Positions 6,626-14,774 of a DNA stretch of 17,725 nucleotides are shown in pieces. Each line of letters begins with the position of its first letter. Position 1 is the first letter of the stretch. The notes under the pieces are model-generated. The model ran no database searches and was not told where the DNA came from. It saw only the letters and a program-made list of their open reading frames with translations. The position numbers and the translations under genes were made by a program. This DNA is from an uncultured Oxalobacteraceae bacterium (GTDB lineage Bacteria; Pseudomonadota; Gammaproteobacteria; Burkholderiales; Burkholderiaceae_D): NCBI GenBank assembly GCA_937996605.1, contig CALKVB010000572.1:1-17725 (forward strand), written 5' to 3'.

Positions 6626-7087
6626 ATGAAGTTGATAATGAACAACACCATCATGTTTCTCGTCCAACGTCTTCACGCCGATACCAAGGTGCCAACCAAA
6701 GCCCATTCCAGTGATGCGGCATACGACTTGTTTGCCTATCTGGAAGGGGGCATTCCCTTGATGCTGAAGCCAGGCGAACGTACGGCCATCCCCACGGGTT
6801 TCAAAATGGCCATGCATCCTCAGACCTTTGGATTGATCTTGCCTCGCTCGGGATTGGCATTGAAGAAAGGGCTCGATGTTTTAGCCGGCGTGATCGACAG
6901 TGGATATCGAGACGAAGTCAAGGTCATTCTTATCAATCACGGCCAAGAACCCATCGAGATTCACCATGGAATGAAGATGGCTCAAATGGCGCATCTACCG
7001 CTCATTGTGGACGGAGTCACGGTGGTGGAGAATCTCGCAGACAGCGATCGCGGTCTCGGTGGCTTTGGATCAACGGGTTTGCAATGA
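6626..7087 (+). CDS. dut: dUTPase
   Basis: 153 aa, the usual length of trimeric dUTP diphosphatase, which hydrolyses dUTP to dUMP and PPi and keeps uracil out of viral DNA. All five motifs are present in order: I SSDAAYDLFA (28-37), II LPRSGLAL (72-79), III GVIDSGYRDEVKV (88-100) with the catalytic Asp and base-stacking Tyr, IV HHGMKMAQM (113-121) and V DRGLGGFGSTG (141-151). Motif III has Asp where Gly-Glu is common (YRDE for YRGE), a mild variation. The first ATG (6626, context GGTAAATG) is taken; ATGs at residues 5 and 10 are alternatives. The stop overlaps a downstream ATG at 7084. Confidence 0.95.
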   Translation: MKLIMNNTIMFLVQRLHADTKVPTKAHSSDAAYDLFAYLEGGIPLMLKPGERTAIPTGFKMAMHPQTFGLILPRSGLALKKGLDVLAGVIDSGYRDEVKVILINHGQEPIEIHHGMKMAQMAHLPLIVDGVTVVENLADSDRGLGGFGSTGLQ

Positions 7088-7161
7088 GTGGTGTGGTGAT
7101 TGGAACGTGGGTTTCAATCCAATGTTTCGTTTTGGTTTCAGTCAAAGGGGTCATAAATAAA

Positions 7162-9672
7162 ATGAGTCGAACCGGGAAAATGGAAACGTTGCGTAATATC
7201 AAGACCAGATCGTGGGGTGCTGTCATGGCCCCTGCGGCATGGCAATTGCCAGAGGAAATAGACGCCAACCAGTTTGCCGTGTTTGAGAAACGACATAGTA
7301 TTCGTAAACTCAAGGATATGGCAGAACGAATGGGTCTGGATACGCATTTGTCGAAGCGAAACCTGGCTTTGACAGTGTTTACGGGCACCAATGTGTTTTT
7401 CAAGAGCGAGATTGGCAACTATTCTCGCGAGACACTGCTCCATTTCATTCGTTCCTTTCAGATCCTAGAGTTGAAACCCTCGGTGGAAGAATCACTGACC
7501 AATGAGCACATGCGCAAGTTGCTGTTGTCGGTGTACGAAGGTGGTAGTCATACGGACATGGTGGGTCATATGGATGACTTGTTGTTGCTGTACGATCAAA
7601 TGATGATGATGGAGCAAAAGTTCTGTTCGCATTACTTTCAAGAAATTTTGCGATCCGAAGTGGCATCGGAAAAGATGTCTATGGTCGACTACATTGCTCA
7701 GCGTTTGGATGACGCGACCGAACGCTTTGATCGTTGGATGACATCGTCGGAAAAGGACCGAAGGGTGTTGTATCAAGACTTTTTGCTACACAAGGAGCGA
7801 GTGCGCGGTATGATTCAAGAGTTTGGCTCGTTGATTCACGAGTATTGCGCCAAATCGACCGATGTATGCGCAGATGGAAACTTACCTAAAGCCTTGAAAG
7901 AATGGTATGAAACGTCTCCAAACACGCGATTGATTGCCTGCAACGTGACGGTTCGCGGGAAATTGGTTGATTTCCGAAAGGGGGATCGGTTGATGAATGG
8001 ACGTTACAAAGTGAGCAAGGTGGTGGAAGGAATGCATCAACACCATCCGGTTCGTTGGGTGGGATTGGTTCGGCTGGCCAAAAACTTGTTGCAAGAGGAA
8101 GACGAGGAGAAAGAGGATAAAGACAAAAAAGACAAAAAGGAACCACAAAAGAACGATCCTTGGTATAAGATTCTTTTGCATGCCATTTGGAGCCAAAAGA
8201 CACAGATTCTGATGCACTTGCTGAACTCCAGAGTGGGTGTGGCCAATGCTATTAAAGTAACTGAGAAGGGACCAATTTACGGTCCTGAAAACTTGTCAGA
8301 AAAGGAAAGGCGTCGACGGTACGGAAAAACTCCGATTCAACTTACCAGCAATGATCCCTTTGCAGTTGAAACGGAACCTCCTCCTCCTGGTCCCGTGTTT
8401 GGTCCTGAAAACTTGTCAGAAAAGGAAAGGCGTCGACGGTACGGAATAACTCCAATTCAACTCACCAGCAATGATCCCTTTGCAGTTGAAACGGAACCTA
8501 CTCCTCCTGGTCCCGTGTTTGGTCCTGAAAACTTGTCGAAAGAAGAACGGCGTCGACGTTATCCCAAACTGTTTCCTCCCATTACGTCTAATGTTCAAAC
8601 CAGTAATGACCCTTTTGCTGTGGAGAACAAAAAAGACCCGGAGCCGCCTCCGCCAGACGACACCAGACCGATCTTTGGACCTGAAAACTTGTCACCAAAG
8701 GAAAGGATTTTGTTTGAGTTGAAGCGAAGGCTGCGTCCACCCTATGCGGAAGCCGGACTCAGCCTGTTCGAGGCGGCAATGGCAAAGCTGAAGGAGGATA
8801 TGGTGAACATAGCAGGTGAAATTCCCGAAGCAACCCAGAGACTCATCAATTTGTATAAGGAACTGCTGAAATCGTCTCAGCAAGGGTCCCAGGTTCCTCC
8901 TTTCGTGTATTTTTATCGATTGGCACTGGAAAGGATCTATCAAATGGATCCAAGCGTGGAAAATGGATTCACTGAATTTCATCAACGGGACGCAGCGAAC
9001 ATGGCAGTGTATATTGCTCTCAAACTTCAAAGTCTGATGGGACGTGAAACATCAATAACTGGAAATCAGTACAACGCAACTGCAGGTGCATCTGACTTTC
9101 AAAGAACACCTTTTCACGACATGAACAAACTGAATCCCAGATTGATTCCGAACGCATTGGCGATTATATTTGGCAAACAAAAGGACACATATCTGTTTAG
9201 TCAAGAGCTAGACGCGAGTGATAAAACATTGTATCAAGGAAAACCTCCCATAAGTCGAACAAGTCGTGTGGTGGAGGCCGAAGCTTTCTTATCAGAGGAC
9301 GCCAGAAAGGTATGGGAAGAAATGAAGAAGGGTAACGTTTCACTAACAGAAGACATCAAGGAAGACATCTATAAGTTTCACTTGGGAACTTCACCAAGCA
9401 ATTCGATCATGTGGAAATATGGCACTTCAGTTGCAGAGACCAGTGATGTCGCAAATGATTTAAGATCAAATATTCTTCGTGACGTGCGTCATGTCGTTCG
9501 ATTATCTCCCGATCCATGGCAAAAGACAGAGTCATGGTGGACAACTGTCTCCAACTTTATCAATCTAGGATTGTGGTATGGATCCTCGTCTTCAACAATT
9601 CCTTCTACTGATTCGACGGATTCGTGGACATTCCCGTGGACCTTTTCACCGATTGCGGTTGGGAAAAAATGA
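7162..9672 (+). CDS. Large repeat-containing protein of a virus-specific family
   Basis: 836 aa if started at ATG 7162, which is directly preceded by ATAAATAAA. The frame is open from an ATG at 7084 overlapping the dUTPase stop, but those 26 residues look unconserved and hydrophobic. Layout: residues 1-310 helical (LLLLYDQMMMMEQKF and others); a lysine/acid-rich linker (EEDEEKEDKDKKDKKE) at about 310-330; about three and a half 40-residue repeats opening GPENLS(E/K)(K/E)ERRRRY; then a C-terminal domain (about 532-790) that resembles the C-terminus of the 13422 gene (VYFYRLALERIYQ versus AFLYRLALSSLYV; DIYKFHLGTSP versus DLYQLHLGFEP). Function unknown. It abuts the convergent gene with no gap. 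A multidomain virion or scaffold role is possible but unproven. Confidence 0.8.
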   Translation: MSRTGKMETLRNIKTRSWGAVMAPAAWQLPEEIDANQFAVFEKRHSIRKLKDMAERMGLDTHLSKRNLALTVFTGTNVFFKSEIGNYSRETLLHFIRSFQILELKPSVEESLTNEHMRKLLLSVYEGGSHTDMVGHMDDLLLLYDQMMMMEQKFCSHYFQEILRSEVASEKMSMVDYIAQRLDDATERFDRWMTSSEKDRRVLYQDFLLHKERVRGMIQEFGSLIHEYCAKSTDVCADGNLPKALKEWYETSPNTRLIACNVTVRGKLVDFRKGDRLMNGRYKVSKVVEGMHQHHPVRWVGLVRLAKNLLQEEDEEKEDKDKKDKKEPQKNDPWYKILLHAIWSQKTQILMHLLNSRVGVANAIKVTEKGPIYGPENLSEKERRRRYGKTPIQLTSNDPFAVETEPPPPGPVFGPENLSEKERRRRYGITPIQLTSNDPFAVETEPTPPGPVFGPENLSKEERRRRYPKLFPPITSNVQTSNDPFAVENKKDPEPPPPDDTRPIFGPENLSPKERILFELKRRLRPPYAEAGLSLFEAAMAKLKEDMVNIAGEIPEATQRLINLYKELLKSSQQGSQVPPFVYFYRLALERIYQMDPSVENGFTEFHQRDAANMAVYIALKLQSLMGRETSITGNQYNATAGASDFQRTPFHDMNKLNPRLIPNALAIIFGKQKDTYLFSQELDASDKTLYQGKPPISRTSRVVEAEAFLSEDARKVWEEMKKGNVSLTEDIKEDIYKFHLGTSPSNSIMWKYGTSVAETSDVANDLRSNILRDVRHVVRLSPDPWQKTESWWTTVSNFINLGLWYGSSSSTIPSTDSTDSWTFPWTFSPIAVGKK
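8281..8700 (+). repeat. 120-base tandem repeats inside the coding region
   Basis: 8281-8400 and 8401-8520 differ at only four of 120 positions. A third, diverged and longer copy runs 8521-8676, and a partial fourth starts at 8677 (GGACCTGAAAACTTG). All keep the reading frame. Each unit encodes a basic GPENLSEKERRRRY head, a SNDPFAVE middle and a proline-rich tail. Near identity of the first two copies suggests recent duplication and possible length variation between isolates. Confidence 0.95.
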
Positions 9673-11172
9673 TCAGCGCCGCGGGTAATATGATCTCGTA
9701 CCCTTTTCTAGCCGAGGTATCTGGGAAGCCGCTTCTAATCTCACTTTCGTCTCTGCTTGCTCTCTTTCGCTTTCCTGTTTGATTCTTGTCCTTTTCGCTT
9801 CCGCCTCGATGTGTGTTCTGGCTTCTGCGTTGTCCCTGATTCGCTTTCTAGATTGGCTGTTTGGATCTTTGGCTTCCCGCACCCTTTCTACCAGAAAATC
9901 TCTCAAGGCGTTGAGGTCGGCGATGGTTTGCGGGTCCGAATCGGCGCTGCTGTGCTTTAGCCATAGCTGAAGTTGAGATAAATCTTGCAAACCTAATTTT
10001 TCAGCCCATCGTTTTCCTTCCGCTATTGTACCCCTTAGAACTTCAGAAGAGGATGCCACATTTACATGTTTTGCATCGGACACGGTTGATCTTTCAGAAG
10101 AGGATGTCGCATTTGCATTTTTGAACTCGGACATGTTCGTTTGCTGTTCCGGTGTTCCTCCGATTGCAGTGCCAGTTGATCTTGCTGTTGAGTAAAAGAA
10201 ATTGATCATTTGCTGTTCTTTAGCACTGACCGTGGAGATATCTTTCCAAAACGTTAATTTCGATCGTTTTCCTCGCCATGCCATAGGTTCTGAAAATGTT
10301 CTTAAATCCCTTCTCAGATAATTCAACCGTTCGTCATCTGGAAGCGTATTCGAAACACATCGACAAAGCGTTGAAAAGATCATGGCGTCCTTAAAGTATC
10401 GCCATAGTTGACGCCGATTTCTTCCGGCTTCTTCGAGGATGTTTTTACACATTTGCGGAAGAGGAGTTTGATCGTTAATCGCATTTCTAAAATAGGGATT
10501 CAAATGGATGACCTGAAACTCCGAAATGGGTGGAAGATCGTCAGCCATTTGTGCTATCTCGCGCATATATAATTTAAACTCATCATTGAATCTCGTAGAT
10601 ACTCGAAGAAAGGCCTGTTTTTCTTCTTTCTTCAATTTCTGATACTCGGATCCACTTTGCCAACCGAAGTAGGCGATTCCTCCAGCACAAAATCCAGCGA
10701 CTCCCCATAACCCCGCAGTTACCATGGACATAAGGGATGTGGTAGTTGACATAGTTGCCGCTCCTAACGCTGACGCTCCTTCCATTTCAAAGAGAGCTGC
10801 GGTCACAGCAGTCTGGTTGAGTGAAGAAATATATGAACCAGCGGCTGCCAACGTTCCACCTGCGAAGGATGACAGAAGGACAGCTTTACGACTGACATTA
10901 TCTGCGGCTCGATTCAACGCTGTGACGCATTTCCAGTTATTGAATTCCATTCGACGATCACTTGGGCCTTCATTCACAGCCAAATCATATACGTTTTGAA
11001 TGTTATATCGAATCAAGAACGGATCATTTCCTTGAAGTTCATGAATGAATAAGAATTCAGGCGCATTCGTTTCTCCATCTTTTACTTGCGTAACAAAATG
11101 ATGGTATTCTATCAATTGTGCCTTCAACTGGGCCGATCGAGTCACAGTCGTGTCTATCGTAGGTCCAAACAT
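9673..11172 (-). CDS. Hypothetical two-helix membrane protein
   Basis: 499 aa from ATG at 11172-11170; the TGA lies directly against the stop of the convergent 7162 gene. Two glycine/alanine-rich hydrophobic segments, about residues 97-118 (AVLLSSFAGGTLAAAGSYI) and 146-170 (LMSMVTAGLWGVAGFCAGG), can form a helical hairpin. A helical cytosolic part follows. The last 70 residues are highly charged, with nuclear-signal-like clusters (SRKRIRDN, AKRTRIKQE) and coiled-coil character. A 17-residue degenerate duplication (NANATSSSER / HVNVASSSEV) lies between. No family recognised. The glycine-rich hairpin is reminiscent of membrane-inserting proteins, but that is only a resemblance. Confidence 0.75.
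   Translation of the reverse strand: MFGPTIDTTVTRSAQLKAQLIEYHHFVTQVKDGETNAPEFLFIHELQGNDPFLIRYNIQNVYDLAVNEGPSDRRMEFNNWKCVTALNRAADNVSRKAVLLSSFAGGTLAAAGSYISSLNQTAVTAALFEMEGASALGAATMSTTTSLMSMVTAGLWGVAGFCAGGIAYFGWQSGSEYQKLKKEEKQAFLRVSTRFNDEFKLYMREIAQMADDLPPISEFQVIHLNPYFRNAINDQTPLPQMCKNILEEAGRNRRQLWRYFKDAMIFSTLCRCVSNTLPDDERLNYLRRDLRTFSEPMAWRGKRSKLTFWKDISTVSAKEQQMINFFYSTARSTGTAIGGTPEQQTNMSEFKNANATSSSERSTVSDAKHVNVASSSEVLRGTIAEGKRWAEKLGLQDLSQLQLWLKHSSADSDPQTIADLNALRDFLVERVREAKDPNSQSRKRIRDNAEARTHIEAEAKRTRIKQESEREQAETKVRLEAASQIPRLEKGTRSYYPRR
10042..10133 (-). repeat. Two 41-base repeats with 51-base period, coding
   Basis: 10042-10082 and 10093-10133 both begin TTCAGAAGAGGATG and end TCGGACA, with several substitutions between. 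They encode the 17-residue duplication in the serine-rich linker of the two-helix protein. Confidence 0.8.
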
Positions 11173-11226
11173 GGTGTTTCTTTGAATTTCAACAATTTAT
11201 TTTTTCCTAACTGGTCAAAAAAAGAC
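11173..11226. promoter_or_regulatory. 54-base divergent promoter
   Basis: The starts of the minus-strand membrane protein (11172) and the plus-strand 11227 gene are only 54 bases apart, so both must be driven from here or from inside each other. The segment is AT-rich. On the minus strand it has AAAAAATAAATTG about 25-30 bases from the ATG; on the plus strand GGTCAAAAAAAGAC directly precedes ATG 11227. Confidence 0.4.
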
Positions 11227-12264
11227 ATGAACTGTGCATGGATGATACACCCATCTCCGAGTTCTTCGGCGTATACTACAGATGACTTGGAGGAGTGGGG
11301 TGCTTTTTACGAACAACATCGATGCCCTAACATGTGTGAACGCACCGATACTGGCTTATGCGAGCAACACATGAAGTATTGGCCGACAAACCAACCACCC
11401 AAACTCATGCGCATGTTTCAATCATTGATTTCCGACGGTACAGATTCCGGGGAAAACCTTAAGATATTTCTACAAAACTTTGTGCCTCACTGTACTGGAG
11501 ATGACTGTACAAACTTGTTCCAGTCGTGTATCCTGTTGATGTTTTCTCCGGCAGGTCTGTATACCATTCGTCCTAGCGCTTTTGCCATGATGATGGCCAC
11601 CGTCCTTTATCTATACATGCAAGAAGAAGCCAATCCAGGGGAACCGATTACCCAAGAAAATGCATTTAAGGATCTAGCCGATGATTTCAACTATGATGCC
11701 CTCGTGGATGTCGTCACTGCCGCACTGGAAAGGATTCAACTCACATTTTCCAGCGACACAGAAACGGATCGGATGGAACGGATGGCGTTGTATCAAATGT
11801 TTCGCTTTCGATGGAGTGACGCGTTCTCTGTTCCCAAATCCATTCCAAAGTTTGCACATGATTGGCAAAAAAGTTGGATGTTACAACTTCAATATCCACC
11901 GGTGATGCGTTTCGAGGATGAATTCAAGTATGTCTTTACCAAGCTTTCCATACACATGATGATCTATTCGGAACGTGATCAACACCTGAATCCGTCCAAG
12001 CTACGTGAAATATATTTTCAAGTGCAAAACGATGTGGAATTCAAACATTTCATGAAAGTAGATGCGCTGGCACCCATGGAAACTCTGGATACCTTTCGAT
12101 CTCAGACTCCCATGATCGAGCGTCTTGAAGATATGGAAACAGACCAAGTACAGAGTACAAACACAGCCGATTCCGCGATTAACCTGATGAACATTTCTGC
12201 CGCCCGGGCCTATGCCAGCAGAAAGCAAAAAGAAAATCCATCCACAGGGTGCCACGTAATGTGA
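11227..12264 (+). CDS. Hypothetical protein with C-terminal CaaX-like box
   Basis: 345 aa from ATG 11227. The frame is open further back to 11086, but that part lies over the start of the divergent gene, so the ATG after the intergenic run is chosen. The N-terminal 120 residues are cysteine-rich (RCPNMCERTDTGLC, HCTGDDCTNLFQSC) and could hold a metal. The rest is helical (FAMMMATVLYLYMQEE; RMERMALYQMFRFRW). It ends in Cys-His-Val-Met, which fits a CaaX prenylation box (Met favours farnesyl), so it may be membrane-anchored by a host enzyme; this is inference from four residues. No family recognised. The next gene starts 17 bases downstream. Confidence 0.75.
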   Translation: MNCAWMIHPSPSSSAYTTDDLEEWGAFYEQHRCPNMCERTDTGLCEQHMKYWPTNQPPKLMRMFQSLISDGTDSGENLKIFLQNFVPHCTGDDCTNLFQSCILLMFSPAGLYTIRPSAFAMMMATVLYLYMQEEANPGEPITQENAFKDLADDFNYDALVDVVTAALERIQLTFSSDTETDRMERMALYQMFRFRWSDAFSVPKSIPKFAHDWQKSWMLQLQYPPVMRFEDEFKYVFTKLSIHMMIYSERDQHLNPSKLREIYFQVQNDVEFKHFMKVDALAPMETLDTFRSQTPMIERLEDMETDQVQSTNTADSAINLMNISAARAYASRKQKENPSTGCHVM

Positions 12265-12281
12265 TGGCAAACGTTCAATAA

Positions 12282-13412
12282 ATGGATCACTTCAATGTGT
12301 CAATGGATGACCCCTTGCTGAAAGAGTTTTTTCACCGTGTCGAACACCCCACCACAGAAATCATTCCCAAACCCATTCCTTTGCATCTCACCTTGATTCG
12401 CAATCGAGTCTCCACGGCGCGTCTCGAAAAGGAAAGTCTGGAAAAATACGGGATACCCATTCAGGTCGACTCTTCGCTGCGATCCTTTCGAGATCTGAAC
12501 AACCCGTTTCTGTCCCAGTTTTACGATCATCACATCAAGGAACTATACGATGCAAGAAACTTCATCTTCCACAAGCTGTACCCACAACATTCGCAACCTC
12601 CTTCCATTCAAGATCCCAGTGGGACTCTCTTCTTGGAACACCTAGCGGCTTCCTCTGGAAGTCGAGAAGGTTTGTTTTCCACGGTGTGGTCCGCCGCCGC
12701 ATCTGTTGCCGAATTTCCCACCATTCTTCGCATCTTCTTCTTTCTTCGGGTGAACCGAAGATTCGGCTACGTATATCGAGAAGATCACGGCTACACCTTG
12801 TTGGAAATGACAAAATCCCCCGAAGACAATCGTCACATTTACATCACTCCGCCCAGAAACTTGCCACCTCACCCCAAACCTCAATCCGTCATCGAATACA
12901 GTATGCCTGCCAATGTACGTAGCCCATTCCAGGAAATCTCCGGTCTTCCTATCATTCAAGCCCAACCCGATGGCACATGCTATTTGGCCAAATTACCTTC
13001 GCAACACACCACATGGAAACGGCTGAGCACTGGCGCCTCCAAAGACGACAAACGCACCGCACTGGCCGACACCACCAAAGACGTGTCGCTCATGTTGAAA
13101 CTTTCCACCGAATCCAACGAAACCGCGATTCTATTGGTCGCAGTGCTGCTGGATTGTGCCAAAATCGTTGGATTAGGCCAAAAGGAAGCGTTAGAAGCAA
13201 TGAGCTCCAGCATTTCCATTCAAGTGGTCCAGCCGTTAGCCGAGAAAATCTTCAAGACGGCCGATGCTTCACATGCCACCCAACTCGAATGGGAAAAACC
13301 CTTTCCAATCCAAATGAAACACATTCCCTGGATTCGTATTGACGAGTATGTGGGCGGCATTCACAATCCATACTCACTGTTTTGCTTGATGCAAGAGTTC
13401 AAAGCTCAATAA
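12282..13412 (+). CDS. Virus-specific paralogue A
   Basis: 376 aa from ATG 12282, preceded directly by CAATAAATG. Residues about 117-370 align with residues 42-230 of the next gene: ILRIFFFLRVNRR with VIRVFFFARVNDR, WKRLSTGASKDDKRTAL with WKHVSANATAESKRNAL, AKIVGLGQKEALEAM with SKLAGLGREETMEGM, and IPWIRIDEYVGGI with TPWVRLNECVNGV. The copy therefore arose by tandem duplication followed by strong divergence. It has about 75 extra N-terminal residues and a proline-rich insert (about 188-225) that the paralogue lacks, and it does not have the paralogue's C-terminal domain. No known domain recognised. Confidence 0.85.
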   Translation: MDHFNVSMDDPLLKEFFHRVEHPTTEIIPKPIPLHLTLIRNRVSTARLEKESLEKYGIPIQVDSSLRSFRDLNNPFLSQFYDHHIKELYDARNFIFHKLYPQHSQPPSIQDPSGTLFLEHLAASSGSREGLFSTVWSAAASVAEFPTILRIFFFLRVNRRFGYVYREDHGYTLLEMTKSPEDNRHIYITPPRNLPPHPKPQSVIEYSMPANVRSPFQEISGLPIIQAQPDGTCYLAKLPSQHTTWKRLSTGASKDDKRTALADTTKDVSLMLKLSTESNETAILLVAVLLDCAKIVGLGQKEALEAMSSSISIQVVQPLAEKIFKTADASHATQLEWEKPFPIQMKHIPWIRIDEYVGGIHNPYSLFCLMQEFKAQ

Positions 13413-13421
13413 AAGGACGCA

Positions 13422-14774
13422 ATGTTTTGTTCCACATTTTACGTACATTCATGGTCCAAACGAGAATGGGGTCCCACTTGTACATTCATTCAGCACGCGA
13501 TTGCTTCCAAGTCTTTGGCGCCACGACACTTGTCGGCCGACGTGTGGCTGCAAAGACTGGCATCTGCTCCAGCAAGTCAAGTATGTCTGTTTTCGCTGTA
13601 TGCCGCACAACATGATCCCGCCAAGGTGATTCGAGTGTTTTTCTTTGCTCGAGTCAATGACCGATGTGCCGTCGTATTTCAAAAGCACAAGATTTGCTTG
13701 CCGGAAAACTTGCATGAACAGGCAATGATTTCGTGGAAGCATGTATCAGCCAATGCAACTGCAGAGTCGAAGCGAAACGCCTTGAGAGACACGATGCTGG
13801 ATATTCACACCTTGCATCTATTGAGAGGATCTGATTCACGGAGAGAGCACTGGTACGTACTGGCGGAAGCGTCCAAGCTGGCGGGTCTTGGTCGCGAGGA
13901 AACGATGGAGGGTATGTACACCACTGCCGATGATGTGGAGGCCATGCAAAGAGTGGTGAGTCAGGTGTTTGGCCGAGACGAAGTGTCGGTGGATGCGAAA
14001 ACCCAATGGGAAGAGTCGTTTGAAAATGCTGTAGCATTGACCCCATGGGTTCGACTGAATGAATGTGTCAATGGCGTTCAACCATGCCATGCTCCATTGG
14101 CTTTGCAGAGAATGCTGACCGATTACTTGGCGCTTCATCAGCCAGAGAAACTGCAAGACTTTTTGGGAACGCGAAATCAGTGGAAGCATTTGGATTCGGT
14201 CAGTGCTGTGATTCAATCGGTGCGACACATGCTTGAATCCCAATGTTCGCCCAAGGCAGTGTTGGTGTTTACCAATTCTACCTCATTTGTTGGAAAGACT
14301 CCTTTGCAACAAGCAGTGGAAGTCGTCATGCGGGACTTGATCGTAGCTCCTGCTTCCTTGCTTCGCATGAAAGAGCGGCTGTCGTCCATGTACCAATCGC
14401 TGCAGCCCTTACCCATTGCATTTTTGTATCGATTAGCATTGTCATCCTTGTATGTCTCCAATCACCCGAATCCTTATTCATCTCTTCATGCACAACTGGC
14501 GGAATGCATGGCAAATGCTGCTAATTCGCTATTGCGAGCGCTGTTAGGTTTACCCAAAGAGTCGGATGTACAACTGGAGACAAGGGATTCCAAACGTTTT
14601 TGGAGTCAACTTCACACACTCGATCTGTGTATTGATCTCTATCAATTACATTTGGGATTTGAGCCCATGTTGAGTGTACTTTGGAATCCAACGTTTTTAC
14701 ATATTGGGCACACAGAGCTGCTTCAGCAAGCAAAGGATGCTAGGGATCGATTACAACGATTCCATCACGGTTGA
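13422..14774 (+). CDS. Virus-specific paralogue B with shuffled C-terminal domain
   Basis: 450 aa from ATG 13422, nine bases after paralogue A; the AATAAA before it overlaps paralogue A's stop. Residues 42-230 are homologous to paralogue A. Residues about 290-445 instead match the C-terminal domain of the 7162 gene: LPIAFLYRLALSSLYVSNHP versus PPFVYFYRLALERIYQMDPS, then a helix with MA...A..L..L(M/L)G, then DLYQLHLGFEP versus DIYKFHLGTSP. The protein thus combines two family modules. It overlaps the convergent MADS-box gene by 10 bases. Function unknown. Confidence 0.85.
   Translation: MFCSTFYVHSWSKREWGPTCTFIQHAIASKSLAPRHLSADVWLQRLASAPASQVCLFSLYAAQHDPAKVIRVFFFARVNDRCAVVFQKHKICLPENLHEQAMISWKHVSANATAESKRNALRDTMLDIHTLHLLRGSDSRREHWYVLAEASKLAGLGREETMEGMYTTADDVEAMQRVVSQVFGRDEVSVDAKTQWEESFENAVALTPWVRLNECVNGVQPCHAPLALQRMLTDYLALHQPEKLQDFLGTRNQWKHLDSVSAVIQSVRHMLESQCSPKAVLVFTNSTSFVGKTPLQQAVEVVMRDLIVAPASLLRMKERLSSMYQSLQPLPIAFLYRLALSSLYVSNHPNPYSSLHAQLAECMANAANSLLRALLGLPKESDVQLETRDSKRFWSQLHTLDLCIDLYQLHLGFEPMLSVLWNPTFLHIGHTELLQQAKDARDRLQRFHHG

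Noticed and set aside
7084..7161. 26-codon N-terminal extension of the 7162 gene overlapping the dUTPase stop
   Set aside because: The ATG at 7162 is preceded by the recurrent AATAAA element and starts a more protein-like sequence. The longer form remains possible.
11086..11226. Upstream extension of the 345-aa gene
   Set aside because: It would run over the start of the divergent membrane-protein gene and has a basic, low-complexity composition; ATG 11227 fits the gap.
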